Shown piece after piece: positions 28,023 to 37,427 of a DNA stretch of 64,000 nt. The stretch is from Flavobacterium fluvii (GTDB lineage: Bacteria > Bacteroidota > Bacteroidia > Flavobacteriales > Flavobacteriaceae). The DNA is taken from positions 1-64,000 of the forward strand of contig NZ_FQWB01000003.1 of the NCBI RefSeq assembly GCF_900129545.1, given 5' to 3'. Positions within the stretch are counted from its first letter, which is position 1; every line of letters begins with the position of its first letter. The notes beneath the pieces are model-generated. The model saw only the letters and a list, made by a program, of their open reading frames with translations. It was not told the DNA's origin and made no database searches. The position numbers and the translations under genes are program-made.

Positions 28023-29090
28023 ATGATGAAAATGATTAATAATATTTTGGTATGGTCAACCTTGCTGTTCTTGGCTTTGTTGAGTTGTAGCTCTGGAGAT
28101 AGCGCCAGTGGCAGCGTACCTGATAATGCACAATTAAATGTGGTAATTAATGCTGAAGTTGTCGGTACAACTATTTCGATGCCAAATGGTAATGGAAGTG
28201 GATTGGTTAAATTCAACATTAGTCCCAATAATGCCACTTCATACAAAGTTGTTTTTGGAGATGGCGAAACTATTGAAACCACGACGGGAGTTTTTACGCA
28301 TGCCTATAGCTCAAGTGGTACTAAAACCTATGAAGTGCAAGTTACGGCATTCAATGGGTTAAAATATTTCAGTTCAACAAAATCCATCATGGTTTTTGTT
28401 GCCACTTCCCAAATTTGGGGTGACGAATTTGATGTTGAAGGTGCGCCAAACAGTTCAAAATGGGGTTATGATTTAGGTGCTGGAGGTTGGGGAAACAACG
28501 AACCACAATATTATACCAACAGAACTGACAATGCAATCGTTCAAGGAGGCGTATTGAAAATTATTACTAAAAAAGAAAATTATCAAGGCAGTAATTATAC
28601 TTCTGCGAGGCTACTTACCAAAGGCAAATTTTCTTTTAAATATGGTAAAGTAGAATTCAGGGCAAAAATGCCTGTTGGAGGTGGGACTTGGCCGGCATTG
28701 TGGATGTTGGGCAGCAATATTGATTCTACTCCATGGCCAGCTTGTGGAGAAATAGACATAATGGAACATCTCGGAAATCAACTCAACAAAATTTACGGAA
28801 CACTTCATTACCCTGGTCATTCAGGTGGAACCGCAGATGGAGCGACAACAATGATTTCTAATGCAACCTCGGAATTTCACATTTACACATTAGATTGGAG
28901 AGCAGATTCAATCAAGTTTTACGTGGACAATCAGCTGTTTAAAACCTTTGCAAATTCAGCAAGTGTACCATTCAACCAGAATTTTTTCTTGATTATTAAT
29001 TGTGCAATTGGTGGAAATTTTGGAGGTGCAATAGATTCAAATTTTACTTCTTCAACTTTTGAAATCGACTATGTAAGAGTATACAATTAA
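28023..29090 (+). CDS. GH16 endo-beta-1,3-glucanase (laminarinase), PKD-containing lipoprotein
   Basis: A 355-residue lipoprotein (lipobox LALLSC, Cys 22) with a PKD-like domain (about 40-120, YKVVFGDGETIETTTGVFTH) and a C-terminal GH16 domain (about 130-355). The catalytic motif GEIDIMEHLG is intact: nucleophile E243, D245, acid/base E248. The jelly-roll strands GKVEFRAKMPVGGGTWPALW and FEIDYVRVYN are typical of laminarinases. It should cut beta-1,3-glucan at the cell surface to fragments for SusC/SusD. The frame extends ten codons up to a TTG at 27993, but the ATG at 28023 gives the proper lipoprotein signal. Confidence 0.92.
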   Translation: MMKMINNILVWSTLLFLALLSCSSGDSASGSVPDNAQLNVVINAEVVGTTISMPNGNGSGLVKFNISPNNATSYKVVFGDGETIETTTGVFTHAYSSSGTKTYEVQVTAFNGLKYFSSTKSIMVFVATSQIWGDEFDVEGAPNSSKWGYDLGAGGWGNNEPQYYTNRTDNAIVQGGVLKIITKKENYQGSNYTSARLLTKGKFSFKYGKVEFRAKMPVGGGTWPALWMLGSNIDSTPWPACGEIDIMEHLGNQLNKIYGTLHYPGHSGGTADGATTMISNATSEFHIYTLDWRADSIKFYVDNQLFKTFANSASVPFNQNFFLIINCAIGGNFGGAIDSNFTSSTFEIDYVRVYN

Positions 29091-29178
29091 TGGACTTTGC
29101 AGGTTTTTCATTCGTTGCTTTCGTATAGGAAGGAACTTGTGTTTTATAAAATTACAATAATATATATTCTTGAAACTT

Positions 29179-30636
29179 ATGAAGATAATAATAACGTCAT
29201 CATTTCTAATCGTTTCTTTTTTTGCTTTTTCACAATCAAAAAAAGGAATGGAATCCAAACCTTTTTCTACAAAAGACAAATCCGTCGTGGTTTATACCAC
29301 TGCGGAAAACTCTAGTTTGAGATTGTCAAAAACAGATAATCTTGTATTCAGGGAGTTAAAGCAACCTACGGAAAGACAAGTTTGCGTTTTTGTAAACCCA
29401 CTCAAAACCTTTCAGACTTTTTTGGGAATTGGAGGCGCAATTTCAGATGCCAGTGCCGAGGTTTTTGCAAAATTATCGAAGAATAAGCAAGAAGAATTGC
29501 TCAATGCCTATTACAGCACAGACAAAGGAATCGGTTATTCTTTGATGAGAACCAATATCAACAGTTGTGATTTTAGTTCAGGCAGCTATACTTATATTGA
29601 TGAAGGCGACAAGTCATTAAAAACCTTCAACATTGAACACGACAAAAAATATCGTATTCCAATGATCAAAAGAGCATTGGCAACGGCAGGAGGAAAAACG
29701 ACCTTGTATGTCAGTCCTTGGACGCCGCCAGCTTTTATGAAAAGCAACAATAATTTATTGCAAGGAGGTTCTTTGTTGACGGAATATTATCAGCCTTGGG
29801 CAACTTATTATTCAAAATTCATAAAAGCCTACGAAAAAGAAGGAATCCCAATATGGGGATTGACGGTGCAAAATGAGCCGATGGCTGTTCAAACATGGGA
29901 ATCCTGCATTTACACAGCCGAAGAGGAAAGAGACTTTTTGAAAAATTATCTGGGGCCAACTTTGGCAAAAGAAGGATTGGGAGACAAGAAAATTATCGTT
30001 TGGGATCACAATCGTGATTTGATGAATCAAAGAGCCAACATTGTTTTTTCTGATCCCGAAGCTTCAAAATATGCTTGGGGAATGGGATTTCATTGGTACG
30101 AAACCTGGGCTGGCGGAAAACCCATGTTTGATAATGTCGGAAAAGTCCACGAAGCTTATCCTTCAAAAAACCTGATTTTTACGGAAGGTTGTGTCGAAAA
30201 ATTTGATGCGGCTAAATATCAATTTTGGGCTAATGGAGCAAGATATGGTACTTCCATGATCAATGATTTCAATAATGGAACCGTTGCCTGGACAGATTGG
30301 AACATACTTCTTGATGAAAACGGTGGGCCAAACCACGTCGGTAATTTTTGTTTTGCACCCATTCATGGAGACACGACAACGGGTGAATTAATTTACACGC
30401 CTTCTTATTATTATATCGGACATTTTTCAAAATTCATTCGTCCAAATGCCAAGAGAGTCAGCACCGTGGTCAGCAGAGACACTTTGTTGAGTACGTCTTT
30501 CATTAATTCAAATGGGAAAATGGTGACTGTCGTGATGAATCAAAGTAAAGAAAAAGTGGTTTATAATTTATGTATTGGAACACAAGCTGCGGAGGTATCT
30601 ATTTTGCCCAATGCAATTCAAACACTGGTTTACTAA
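29179..30636 (+). CDS. GH30 beta-glucanase (probable beta-1,6-specific)
   Basis: A 485-residue secreted enzyme with signal peptide (1-18, ending AFSQ) and a GH30 TIM barrel followed by the usual side beta-domain (about 410-485). The catalytic residues are the acid/base E233 in TVQNEP and the nucleophile E336 in FTEGCVE; the N-terminus has FQTFLGIGGAISDASAEVF. In laminarin loci GH30 enzymes remove beta-1,6 glucose branches; that specificity is inferred from context. A TTG three codons up is possible, but ATG at 29179 is preferred. It is the second enzyme of the PUL operon. Confidence 0.9.
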   Translation: MKIIITSSFLIVSFFAFSQSKKGMESKPFSTKDKSVVVYTTAENSSLRLSKTDNLVFRELKQPTERQVCVFVNPLKTFQTFLGIGGAISDASAEVFAKLSKNKQEELLNAYYSTDKGIGYSLMRTNINSCDFSSGSYTYIDEGDKSLKTFNIEHDKKYRIPMIKRALATAGGKTTLYVSPWTPPAFMKSNNNLLQGGSLLTEYYQPWATYYSKFIKAYEKEGIPIWGLTVQNEPMAVQTWESCIYTAEEERDFLKNYLGPTLAKEGLGDKKIIVWDHNRDLMNQRANIVFSDPEASKYAWGMGFHWYETWAGGKPMFDNVGKVHEAYPSKNLIFTEGCVEKFDAAKYQFWANGARYGTSMINDFNNGTVAWTDWNILLDENGGPNHVGNFCFAPIHGDTTTGELIYTPSYYYIGHFSKFIRPNAKRVSTVVSRDTLLSTSFINSNGKMVTVVMNQSKEKVVYNLCIGTQAAEVSILPNAIQTLVY

Positions 30637-30652
30637 AATTCAAAACAACAAT

Positions 30653-30736
30653 ATGAAATCGCAATTAACAAGAAGTTTGCGTAAGCAAACACCAATGAGT
30701 AAAAAGGCGATACCATATGTGACAGCTGAAAAATAA
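30653..30736 (+). CDS. Possible 27-residue basic peptide between GH30 and GH5
   Basis: An ATG-initiated open frame of 27 codons fills most of the 111-nt gap between GH30 and GH5. It starts 16 nt after the GH30 stop and ends 11 nt before the GH5 start. The peptide begins MKSQLTRSLRKQTPMSKK and is strongly basic. It has no signal peptide or known motif. It may be a real small protein, a translational coupler, or chance; it has not been matched to any family. Confidence 0.2.
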   Translation: MKSQLTRSLRKQTPMSKKAIPYVTAEK

Positions 30737-30747
30737 AATTTACACAT

Positions 30748-32487
30748 ATGAAAAACTGGTTTTTGATACTTCCCTTTTTTATTTCCCTTTCACTCTTTTC
30801 CCAAAGCTATTTGCATCGTAATGGACAAAAAATAGAAGACGGAAACGGGAAAAACATAGTGTTGAGAGGATTGGGTTTAGGTGGTTGGATGATACAGGAA
30901 GGGTATATGCTCAAGACCAATCAATATGCCGGACCACAACATGTAATCAAACAAAAAATAACCGATTTAATAGGAACTGAAAACACGGAAGAATTCTACA
31001 AAGCCTATAAGTCAAACGGAATTACAAAAAAGGATATTGACTCGCTGGCTGCTTGGGGATTTAATTCCGTCAGGTTGCCGATGCATTACAACCTTTATAC
31101 TTTACCGATAGAACAAGAAAAAAAATCCGGAGAAAATACTTGGATTGAGGAGGGTTTTAAAATGACCGATGATTTATTGAACTGGTGCGAGGCCAATAAA
31201 ATATACTTGATTTTAGATTTGCACGGGGCTCCGGGTGGTCAAGGACACGATGCAAATATTTCGGATTACGACCCTACAAAACCATCCCTTTGGGAAAGCG
31301 TGGCCAATCAAGATAAAATGGTGGCGCTATGGAAGAAGTTGGCTTTACGCTACAAAGACAGTCCGTGGATTGGAGGATATGACATCGTCAATGAACCCAA
31401 TTGGAACTTTGACGGAGCCAATTTGAATGGTTGCGACGAAACTTCTAATGTGCCTTTAAGAAATTTGCAAATCAGGATTACGAATGCCATTAGGGAAGTT
31501 GACAAAAATCATTTAATCTTTATAGAAGGGAATTGCTGGGGAAACAATTACAACGGGATTTTTCCGCTTTGGGATGATAATATGGCGTTGAGTTTTCATA
31601 AATATTGGAATCCAAATGATGTGGCTTCCATCCAAAAATTTCTGGATTATAGAACCCAATACAATGTGCCAATTTGGTTGGGGGAAACAGGAGAAAATTC
31701 GAATGTTTGGTTCAAGGAGGTAATCACTTTGATGGAATCCAACAACATTGGTTGGGCTTTTTGGCCAATGAAAAAAACAGACAACATTGCCGGTGTGACT
31801 TCGGTTGCAATCACGCCAGAATACCAACAATTACTCGATTATTGGAAAAATAATGGAGGAAAACCTTCCAAAACATTTGCAAAATCAGCTTTGATGCAAA
31901 TAGCCGAAAACTATAAAATGGAAAACCTTGACATAAAAAAGGATGTCATCGACGCCATGTTTAGACAAGTTCAAACCACGGATGCAAAAGCGTATAAAAA
32001 ACATGTTCTTCCCGGAAAAGTGTTTGCAACGGAATATGATTTAGGACAAAACGGTCATGCTTATTTTGACAAAGACGTTGTAAATTATGATGGTACTGCA
32101 TTCACGAAATGGAACAAAGGTGGTGTTATGCGCAATGATGGTGTAGACATTCAATCTTGTAATGATGAAATCACCAATGGGTTCAATGTGAGTTTTATAG
32201 AGGACAAGGAATGGTTGCAATACACTTTTGATTTGGATTCCGACAAAGTATTTGATGTTGACATTCGCTATTCAAATGCCGTCGCTGGCAGCAAACTGTA
32301 TTTGGAAGACAAAAACGGGAAAATTTCAAAAACTATTGCGATTCCTGTTTCCACTGATGTGAATGTTTGGAAAACGCTGACCATAAAAAAAGTAGCTTTA
32401 AAACGAGGAACCAATAAAATTAGGGTTCATTTCGAAAAAGGAAATTTCGATTTGAATTATTTGGAATTCAAGAATTCAGGGAATTAG
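30748..32487 (+). CDS. GH5 beta-glucanase with C-terminal CBM6-like module
   Basis: A 579-residue secreted enzyme with signal peptide (1-18), a GH5 barrel (about 25-375) and a C-terminal beta-sandwich (about 425-577) that resembles CBM6/CBM35 (YDLGQNGHAYFDKD, DIRYSNAVAGSKLYLED). Catalytic residues are the acid/base E216 in IVNEPNW and the nucleophile E313 in LGETGEN; other conserved parts are GLGLGGWM, FNSVRLPMHYN and LILDLHGAPGGQ. The barrel is of the exo-beta-1,3-glucanase-like type, which fits a laminarin locus. The exact subfamily and the linkage cut are not settled by sequence reading alone. Confidence 0.87.
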   Translation: MKNWFLILPFFISLSLFSQSYLHRNGQKIEDGNGKNIVLRGLGLGGWMIQEGYMLKTNQYAGPQHVIKQKITDLIGTENTEEFYKAYKSNGITKKDIDSLAAWGFNSVRLPMHYNLYTLPIEQEKKSGENTWIEEGFKMTDDLLNWCEANKIYLILDLHGAPGGQGHDANISDYDPTKPSLWESVANQDKMVALWKKLALRYKDSPWIGGYDIVNEPNWNFDGANLNGCDETSNVPLRNLQIRITNAIREVDKNHLIFIEGNCWGNNYNGIFPLWDDNMALSFHKYWNPNDVASIQKFLDYRTQYNVPIWLGETGENSNVWFKEVITLMESNNIGWAFWPMKKTDNIAGVTSVAITPEYQQLLDYWKNNGGKPSKTFAKSALMQIAENYKMENLDIKKDVIDAMFRQVQTTDAKAYKKHVLPGKVFATEYDLGQNGHAYFDKDVVNYDGTAFTKWNKGGVMRNDGVDIQSCNDEITNGFNVSFIEDKEWLQYTFDLDSDKVFDVDIRYSNAVAGSKLYLEDKNGKISKTIAIPVSTDVNVWKTLTIKKVALKRGTNKIRVHFEKGNFDLNYLEFKNSGN

Positions 32488-32551
32488 TTTAAAAAACAAA
32501 TAACGGACTTGTAAAGTTTTAATTAGACCACAAGAAACAAGTATTTAAAAG

Positions 32552-34780
32552 ATGAAAAAAATAGTAACTACAACACTTTTATTGGCATCCTTTTTTGCCT
32601 TTTCACAATCAAAAACAATAGACCAAAAAGTCGATGCTTTACTGAAGCAAATGACGCTTGAAGAAAAAATAGGACAGTTGAATCAATACAATGATGATTC
32701 GAAAGCCACCGGTCCAATAACGGTTGACAACGACAAAGCCAGTCAAATTCGGAATGGGCAAGTGGGTTCGTTGTTGAATTGTCTTGGAACGGAACGCACA
32801 AGGAGTTGGCAAAAGTTGGCGATGGAATCCCGTCTGAAAATCCCGTTGTTGTTTGGTCAAGACGTGATTCACGGCTACAAAACAACATTTCCCGTGCCGT
32901 TGGGTGAAGCCGCAAGTTGGGATTTGGAAGCCATACAAAAAGCGGCAAGAATTGCCGCAGTCGAAGCTTCGGCTTCAGGAATTCATTGGACATTTGCGCC
33001 CATGGTGGACATTGCCCGTGATCCGCGTTGGGGACGAGTAATGGAAGGAGCTGGTGAAGACCCTTATTTGGGTTCTTTGATTGCCAAAGCTCGAGTAATA
33101 GGTTTTCAAGGTGAAAAACTGGGAGGAATTGATGCCGTGATGGCTTGTGTCAAACATTTTGCGGCTTATGGAGCAGCCGTTGGCGGAAGGGATTACAACT
33201 CGGTGGACATGAGCGAAAGGATGCTTTGGGAAATTTATCTTCCTCCGTTCAAAGCGGCTTTGGATGCGGGTGCAGCCACTTTCATGAATTCTTTTAATGA
33301 TTTGAACGGGATTCCTGCAACCGGAAATAAATATTTGCAAAGAGACATCCTGAAAGGGAAATGGGGTTTTAAAGGGTTTGTGGTTTCAGATTGGGGTTCC
33401 ATTGGCGAAATGCAAAATCACGGTTATGCCAAAGACGGAAAAGAAGCGGCTTATCTTGCCATCACGGCGGGAAGCGACATGGATATGGAAAGCAGATGCT
33501 ACAAAAACAATTTGGAAGCATTGTTGAAAGAAAAAAGGATTGACATTCAATTAGTGGATGATGCCGTCAAGAGAATTTTACGCAAGAAATTCGAGTTGGG
33601 GTTATTCGATGATCCGTATCGTTTTTGCAATCCTGAAAGAGAAAAAGCGGCGCTAAATAATCCGGAACACACCAAAGCGGCAAGAGAAATCGGTGCCAAA
33701 AGCATCGTGTTGTTGAAAAATGATTCAAATGTATTGCCTCTTTCAAAAGACACAAAAACGATAGCCTTTATTGGACCTTTGGTTAAGGAATACAAGCAAA
33801 ATATGGGTTTTTGGGATGTGGATTTACCAGGAGTTGATTATGAAAAATTGGTGGTTTCACAATGGGATGGTTTGCAAAACAAGGTTGGGAAAAACACGAA
33901 GTTGTTGTACGCCAAAGGTTGCGAAATTGAAGGAGATAACAAAGATGGTTTTGCCGAAGCCGTTAAAATAGCTTCACAAGCAGACGTGGTGATCATGAGC
34001 ATTGGAGAAAAAAGAGACATGAGTGGCGAAGCAAAAAGTAGAAGCAACATTCACGTTCCAGGCGTTCAGGAAGAATTGGTCAAAGCCATTCAAGCCACGG
34101 GAAAACCGGTAGTGGTTTTGATAAACACGGGACGACCATTGATTTTTAATTATACTGCCGATAACGTGCCTGCCATACTTTATACTTGGTGGCTGGGAAC
34201 AGAAGCAGGGAATTCAATTGCAGACGTGTTGTTTGGTGACGTGAATCCAGGTGGAAAATTGCCAATGACTTTTCCAAGGGAAGTGGGGCAAATACCGATT
34301 TATTACAACCATTTCAATACGGGAAGACCGGCAAAAAACGACACGGATTTGAACTATACTTCCGCTTACATTGATTTGTCCATTAGTCCAAAATTTCCTT
34401 TTGGATTTGGATTGAGTTATACGACTTTCCAATATTCTGATTTGAAATTGTCCAAAAAGAAGATGAAAAATAATGAAACGATTGAAGTTACGGCAAATAT
34501 TACCAATACGGGAAAATATGGCGGCGAAGAAGTGGTGCAATTGTATTTGCGGGATAAATTCGGCTCTGTGGTTAGACCAATAAAAGAACTGAAAGGATTC
34601 GAGAAAATCAAACTCAATGTCGGCGAAACTAAAACCGTGAAATTTGTGATTGACAACCAAAAACTATCTTTTTACAACGATAAACTGGAATTCAAATCAG
34701 AACCGGGAGATTTTGATGTCATGATTGGTTCGTCTTCTGAAGATATTCGTTTGAAAGAGGATTTCGAATTGTTGAATTAA
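32552..34780 (+). CDS. bglX: GH3 beta-glucosidase (BglX-like)
   Basis: A 742-residue secreted, probably periplasmic beta-glucosidase that cuts glucose from the ends of glucan oligosaccharides. After the signal peptide (1-18, ending AFSQ) come the GH3 N-terminal barrel (FGQDVIHGYKTTFPVPLGEA, AGEDPYLGSLIAKA, nucleophile D280 in VVSDWGS), the GH3 C-terminal domain (about 385-600, with KDTKTIAFIGPL) and the fibronectin-like domain at the end (EEVVQLYLRDKFGSVVRP). It is the last gene of the PUL and finishes the breakdown begun by GH16, GH30 and GH5. Confidence 0.94.
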   Translation: MKKIVTTTLLLASFFAFSQSKTIDQKVDALLKQMTLEEKIGQLNQYNDDSKATGPITVDNDKASQIRNGQVGSLLNCLGTERTRSWQKLAMESRLKIPLLFGQDVIHGYKTTFPVPLGEAASWDLEAIQKAARIAAVEASASGIHWTFAPMVDIARDPRWGRVMEGAGEDPYLGSLIAKARVIGFQGEKLGGIDAVMACVKHFAAYGAAVGGRDYNSVDMSERMLWEIYLPPFKAALDAGAATFMNSFNDLNGIPATGNKYLQRDILKGKWGFKGFVVSDWGSIGEMQNHGYAKDGKEAAYLAITAGSDMDMESRCYKNNLEALLKEKRIDIQLVDDAVKRILRKKFELGLFDDPYRFCNPEREKAALNNPEHTKAAREIGAKSIVLLKNDSNVLPLSKDTKTIAFIGPLVKEYKQNMGFWDVDLPGVDYEKLVVSQWDGLQNKVGKNTKLLYAKGCEIEGDNKDGFAEAVKIASQADVVIMSIGEKRDMSGEAKSRSNIHVPGVQEELVKAIQATGKPVVVLINTGRPLIFNYTADNVPAILYTWWLGTEAGNSIADVLFGDVNPGGKLPMTFPREVGQIPIYYNHFNTGRPAKNDTDLNYTSAYIDLSISPKFPFGFGLSYTTFQYSDLKLSKKKMKNNETIEVTANITNTGKYGGEEVVQLYLRDKFGSVVRPIKELKGFEKIKLNVGETKTVKFVIDNQKLSFYNDKLEFKSEPGDFDVMIGSSSEDIRLKEDFELLN

Positions 34781-34965
34781 TTTCAAAAGCACATTTACTG
34801 GCCAAGATTTAGAAGAAAGTAAAAAATTAAATGGAGATAAAATAGTAGTTTAACCGAAATGTTGGGATTATAACGAAGAATATTGTGGGTTTTGCTTTTT
34901 TAAGGTTGATTTGTAAACCATTAGAAGTCTTGATTTTATAAAAGACGAATAGGATTTATGAATTT

Positions 34966-35754
34966 ATGAAGAAAGCAAAAGAAATAGTTGGGATTGTAGT
35001 TGTTCTTTTAATAACACTTTGTTCTTGCACCAGCGATCCAATTGAGCAGGTTTCGATGTTAAAAAAGATAGTTGAAGTTTCGGCTGACGGATCTTCAAAT
35101 ACAACGCTCCTTACTTATGATGGAAATAAATTGGTGACCATTGACAAAGAGGATCAACTTTCGAAATTTTATTATACGGACGATTTAATCACAAAAGTCG
35201 TGGAGTTCGATAAAACAACGCAACACCAGAACACATTGGAATATTCTTATTTGAAGGGTCAATTGACTAAAATTACATCATCTGATAATTACGTGATAAA
35301 TTATGTACACAATGGTGACGGCTCTGTTTCTTATGAAAAAGTAACCAAGGTTTCCAATAATCTTGAAGTTAAAAACTATCACGGAATCTTGTATTTTCAA
35401 AACGAAAATCTTGTTAAAGACGAGAGGATTTTAGATGATGCTGGAATAGGAATTTTGGCTAAAAACACTCTCAGTTTTGGATACGATTATAAAAAAAATG
35501 CCTTGAAAAATATTTTGGGGTTCAATAAATTGTTGAATTATTCTAAAATAATTTCCTCAAATAACGAAGTTCTTGGCACTGCTGTTTCATCAATTAAATA
35601 TGTTGATGATAATCAGGTTATTTCTGAAATAAAAAGATATGATAGCGAATACCAATACAATTCAAGTGGCTATCCAACAGAAATTGTTTCAGAAAACATA
35701 TTGTTTGGCGGTTCTGATTCAAACCATTTAAAATCGCAATTATTCTACAATTAA
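34966..35754 (+). CDS. Hypothetical lipoprotein, YD-repeat-like beta-strands
   Basis: A 262-residue lipoprotein (signal peptide 1-20, lipobox TLCSC, Cys 21). The mature part is a run of short beta-strands with turns such as LLTYDGNKLVTIDKED and YKYVDDNQVI-like units. This is the RHS/YD-like pattern common in Bacteroidota surface lipoproteins of unknown role. No catalytic motif is present. The 185-nt gap after GH3 has no clear terminator, so it could be read from the PUL operon, but nothing links it to glucan use. Not assigned to a named family. Confidence 0.6.
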   Translation: MKKAKEIVGIVVVLLITLCSCTSDPIEQVSMLKKIVEVSADGSSNTTLLTYDGNKLVTIDKEDQLSKFYYTDDLITKVVEFDKTTQHQNTLEYSYLKGQLTKITSSDNYVINYVHNGDGSVSYEKVTKVSNNLEVKNYHGILYFQNENLVKDERILDDAGIGILAKNTLSFGYDYKKNALKNILGFNKLLNYSKIISSNNEVLGTAVSSIKYVDDNQVISEIKRYDSEYQYNSSGYPTEIVSENILFGGSDSNHLKSQLFYN

Positions 35755-35778
35755 TTCTATTTTTGTAAAAAAATAGAG

Positions 35779-36729
35779 ATGCAGTTTAGAACTAAAATTT
35801 CCATTCTTGATAGCAATAATCCAATAGATTACAATTCCAAAATTGTGTCTTTGGGCTCTTGTTTTGCGGTAAATATGGCCGAGAAACTGGACTATTTCAA
35901 GTTCCAAAATACCTGCAATCCGTTTGGAATTTTATTTCACCCATTGGCAATAGAAAAATTGATGGACTTTGCCGTTTCAGGAAAACAATTCAGCGATGAC
36001 GACGTGTTTTTCTATGAAGAGCGTTGGCATTCTTTCGATCTGCATTCGGATTGGAGCAATTCCAACAAGGAAGAATTAATAGCTAATTTGAATACCGTTG
36101 TCCAGTCGACACGCCAACAAATAAGCGAGGCAACGCACATCATCATCACCTATGGGACATCTTGGGTGTACCGAAATCTGGCAAGCAATGCTATTGTTGC
36201 CAATTGTCATAAAGTGCCTCAAAAGCAATTTGACAAAGAAATTTTATCGGTTGAAACTATCGAAAATTCGATTGAAAATACAATCGCTTTAATCCAAAAA
36301 GTAAATCCAAAAGCGAATGTTGTTTTCACGGTTTCTCCTGTTCGCCACCTCAAAGACGGATTTGTGGAAAATCAATTGAGTAAATCTCATTTGATTACTG
36401 CAATTCATCAAACGATAAACGATAAACCACAAACGATAAATTATTTTCCTAGTTACGAAATTATGATGGACGAACTTCGTGACTATCGTTTTTATGCGGA
36501 AGACATGATTCATCCCAATCAAGTGGCGATAGATTATATTTGGGAACGTTTTTCTGAAACTTCTATTTCTGAAGAGAGTCATTCGATTATGAAAGAAGTA
36601 GAAACAATTCAAAAAGGATTGCAACATCGTCCTTTCAATCCAAATTCTGAAAGCCATATAAAATTCGAAGAAAAACTGGCAAAAAAAATCAATAAAATAG
36701 TGTCGCAATATTCATTCATGAAATTTTAA
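35779..36729 (+). CDS. GSCFA domain protein
   Basis: A 316-residue protein named for its N-terminal motif, seen here as VSLGSCFAVNMAEKL (about 22-36). Other conserved blocks are NTCNPFGILFHPLAI, ITYGTSWVYRN and VFTVSPVRHLKDGFVENQ, then DMIHPNQVAIDYIWERF. The fold is like SGNH/GDSL hydrolases: the GS-C motif, a central Asn and the D-x-x-HP block resemble blocks I, III and V. The substrate is unknown, though a role in lipid or polysaccharide esters is likely by analogy. No signal peptide. The DUF4230 gene starts 2 nt after the stop, so the two are co-transcribed. Confidence 0.88.
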   Translation: MQFRTKISILDSNNPIDYNSKIVSLGSCFAVNMAEKLDYFKFQNTCNPFGILFHPLAIEKLMDFAVSGKQFSDDDVFFYEERWHSFDLHSDWSNSNKEELIANLNTVVQSTRQQISEATHIIITYGTSWVYRNLASNAIVANCHKVPQKQFDKEILSVETIENSIENTIALIQKVNPKANVVFTVSPVRHLKDGFVENQLSKSHLITAIHQTINDKPQTINYFPSYEIMMDELRDYRFYAEDMIHPNQVAIDYIWERFSETSISEESHSIMKEVETIQKGLQHRPFNPNSESHIKFEEKLAKKINKIVSQYSFMKF

Positions 36730-36731
36730 TT

Positions 36732-37352
36732 ATGCAAAGAAGAATTTTATTAGGTGCGGGAATTATAGTGTCAATTGTTTTGCTTTTCAAATTTTGTGAA
36801 TTCAAAAAAGAAGACGATTCCTCTTTGGATTACAATACCAATCTTATTCAGCAACAAATCGTCAATGTTGGGAAACTGGTTGTCACCGAAGGGCATTTTG
36901 CCGAAGTGGTAACTTATAAAGACCAAAACAAATATTTGATGGACATGGTTTCTTTCGAAAAGAAAGCTATCGTAATTGTCAATGCCGAGGTGACTGTAGC
37001 TTACGATTTACGCCAAGTAAAATACGATATTGATGAAAAAAACAAGACCATCACTATTGTGAATATTCCAAAAGAAGAAATTAAAATCTCGCCGGATATT
37101 AAGTATTACGATGTCGAGCAAAGCCAAATGAATCCTTTTACGGGGGATGACTACAACAAAATAAACAAAATTGTGCGAGCCAACTTGGCCAAGAAAATCG
37201 AAAAATCTTCCTTGAAATCAAACGCCAAAAACAGGTTGATTTCAGAGCTTTCAAAAATCTTGATACTGACCAATTCCATGGGATGGAAATTGAAATACGA
37301 AGGGAATGTTATCGAAAGTGAAACCGATTTTAACCAGAAAATGAAAGGCTAA
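36732..37352 (+). CDS. DUF4230 family membrane-anchored protein
   Basis: A 206-residue protein with one N-terminal membrane helix (about 4-20, LLGAGIIVSIVLLFKF) and an extracytoplasmic domain of the DUF4230 type. Visible features are LVVTEGHFAEVVTYKDQNK near residue 50 and VTVAYDLRQVKYDID near 90. The function of the family is not known. It starts 2 nt after the GSCFA gene and is followed by a perfect bidirectional terminator. Confidence 0.8.
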   Translation: MQRRILLGAGIIVSIVLLFKFCEFKKEDDSSLDYNTNLIQQQIVNVGKLVVTEGHFAEVVTYKDQNKYLMDMVSFEKKAIVIVNAEVTVAYDLRQVKYDIDEKNKTITIVNIPKEEIKISPDIKYYDVEQSQMNPFTGDDYNKINKIVRANLAKKIEKSSLKSNAKNRLISELSKILILTNSMGWKLKYEGNVIESETDFNQKMKG

Positions 37353-37369
37353 AAATAACTTGAAACTAT

Positions 37370-37411
37370 AAACAAGAAAACCGCAACAGGAATGCTGCGG
37401 TTTTCTTGTTT
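37370..37411. terminator. Bidirectional terminator, DUF4230 / DUF4136
   Basis: A perfect 16-bp inverted repeat (AAACAAGAAAACCGCA / TGCGGTTTTCTTGTTT) around a 10-nt loop sits between convergent genes. A close copy of its right arm recurs after the second and third DUF4136 genes. Confidence 0.88.
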
Positions 37412-37427
37412 TGTAATATGATGGTTG

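Noticed and set aside
34214..34660. Minus-strand frame of 148 codons within the GH3 gene
   Set aside because: Antisense to the fibronectin-like end of a well supported GH3 gene, with atypical composition and no start context.
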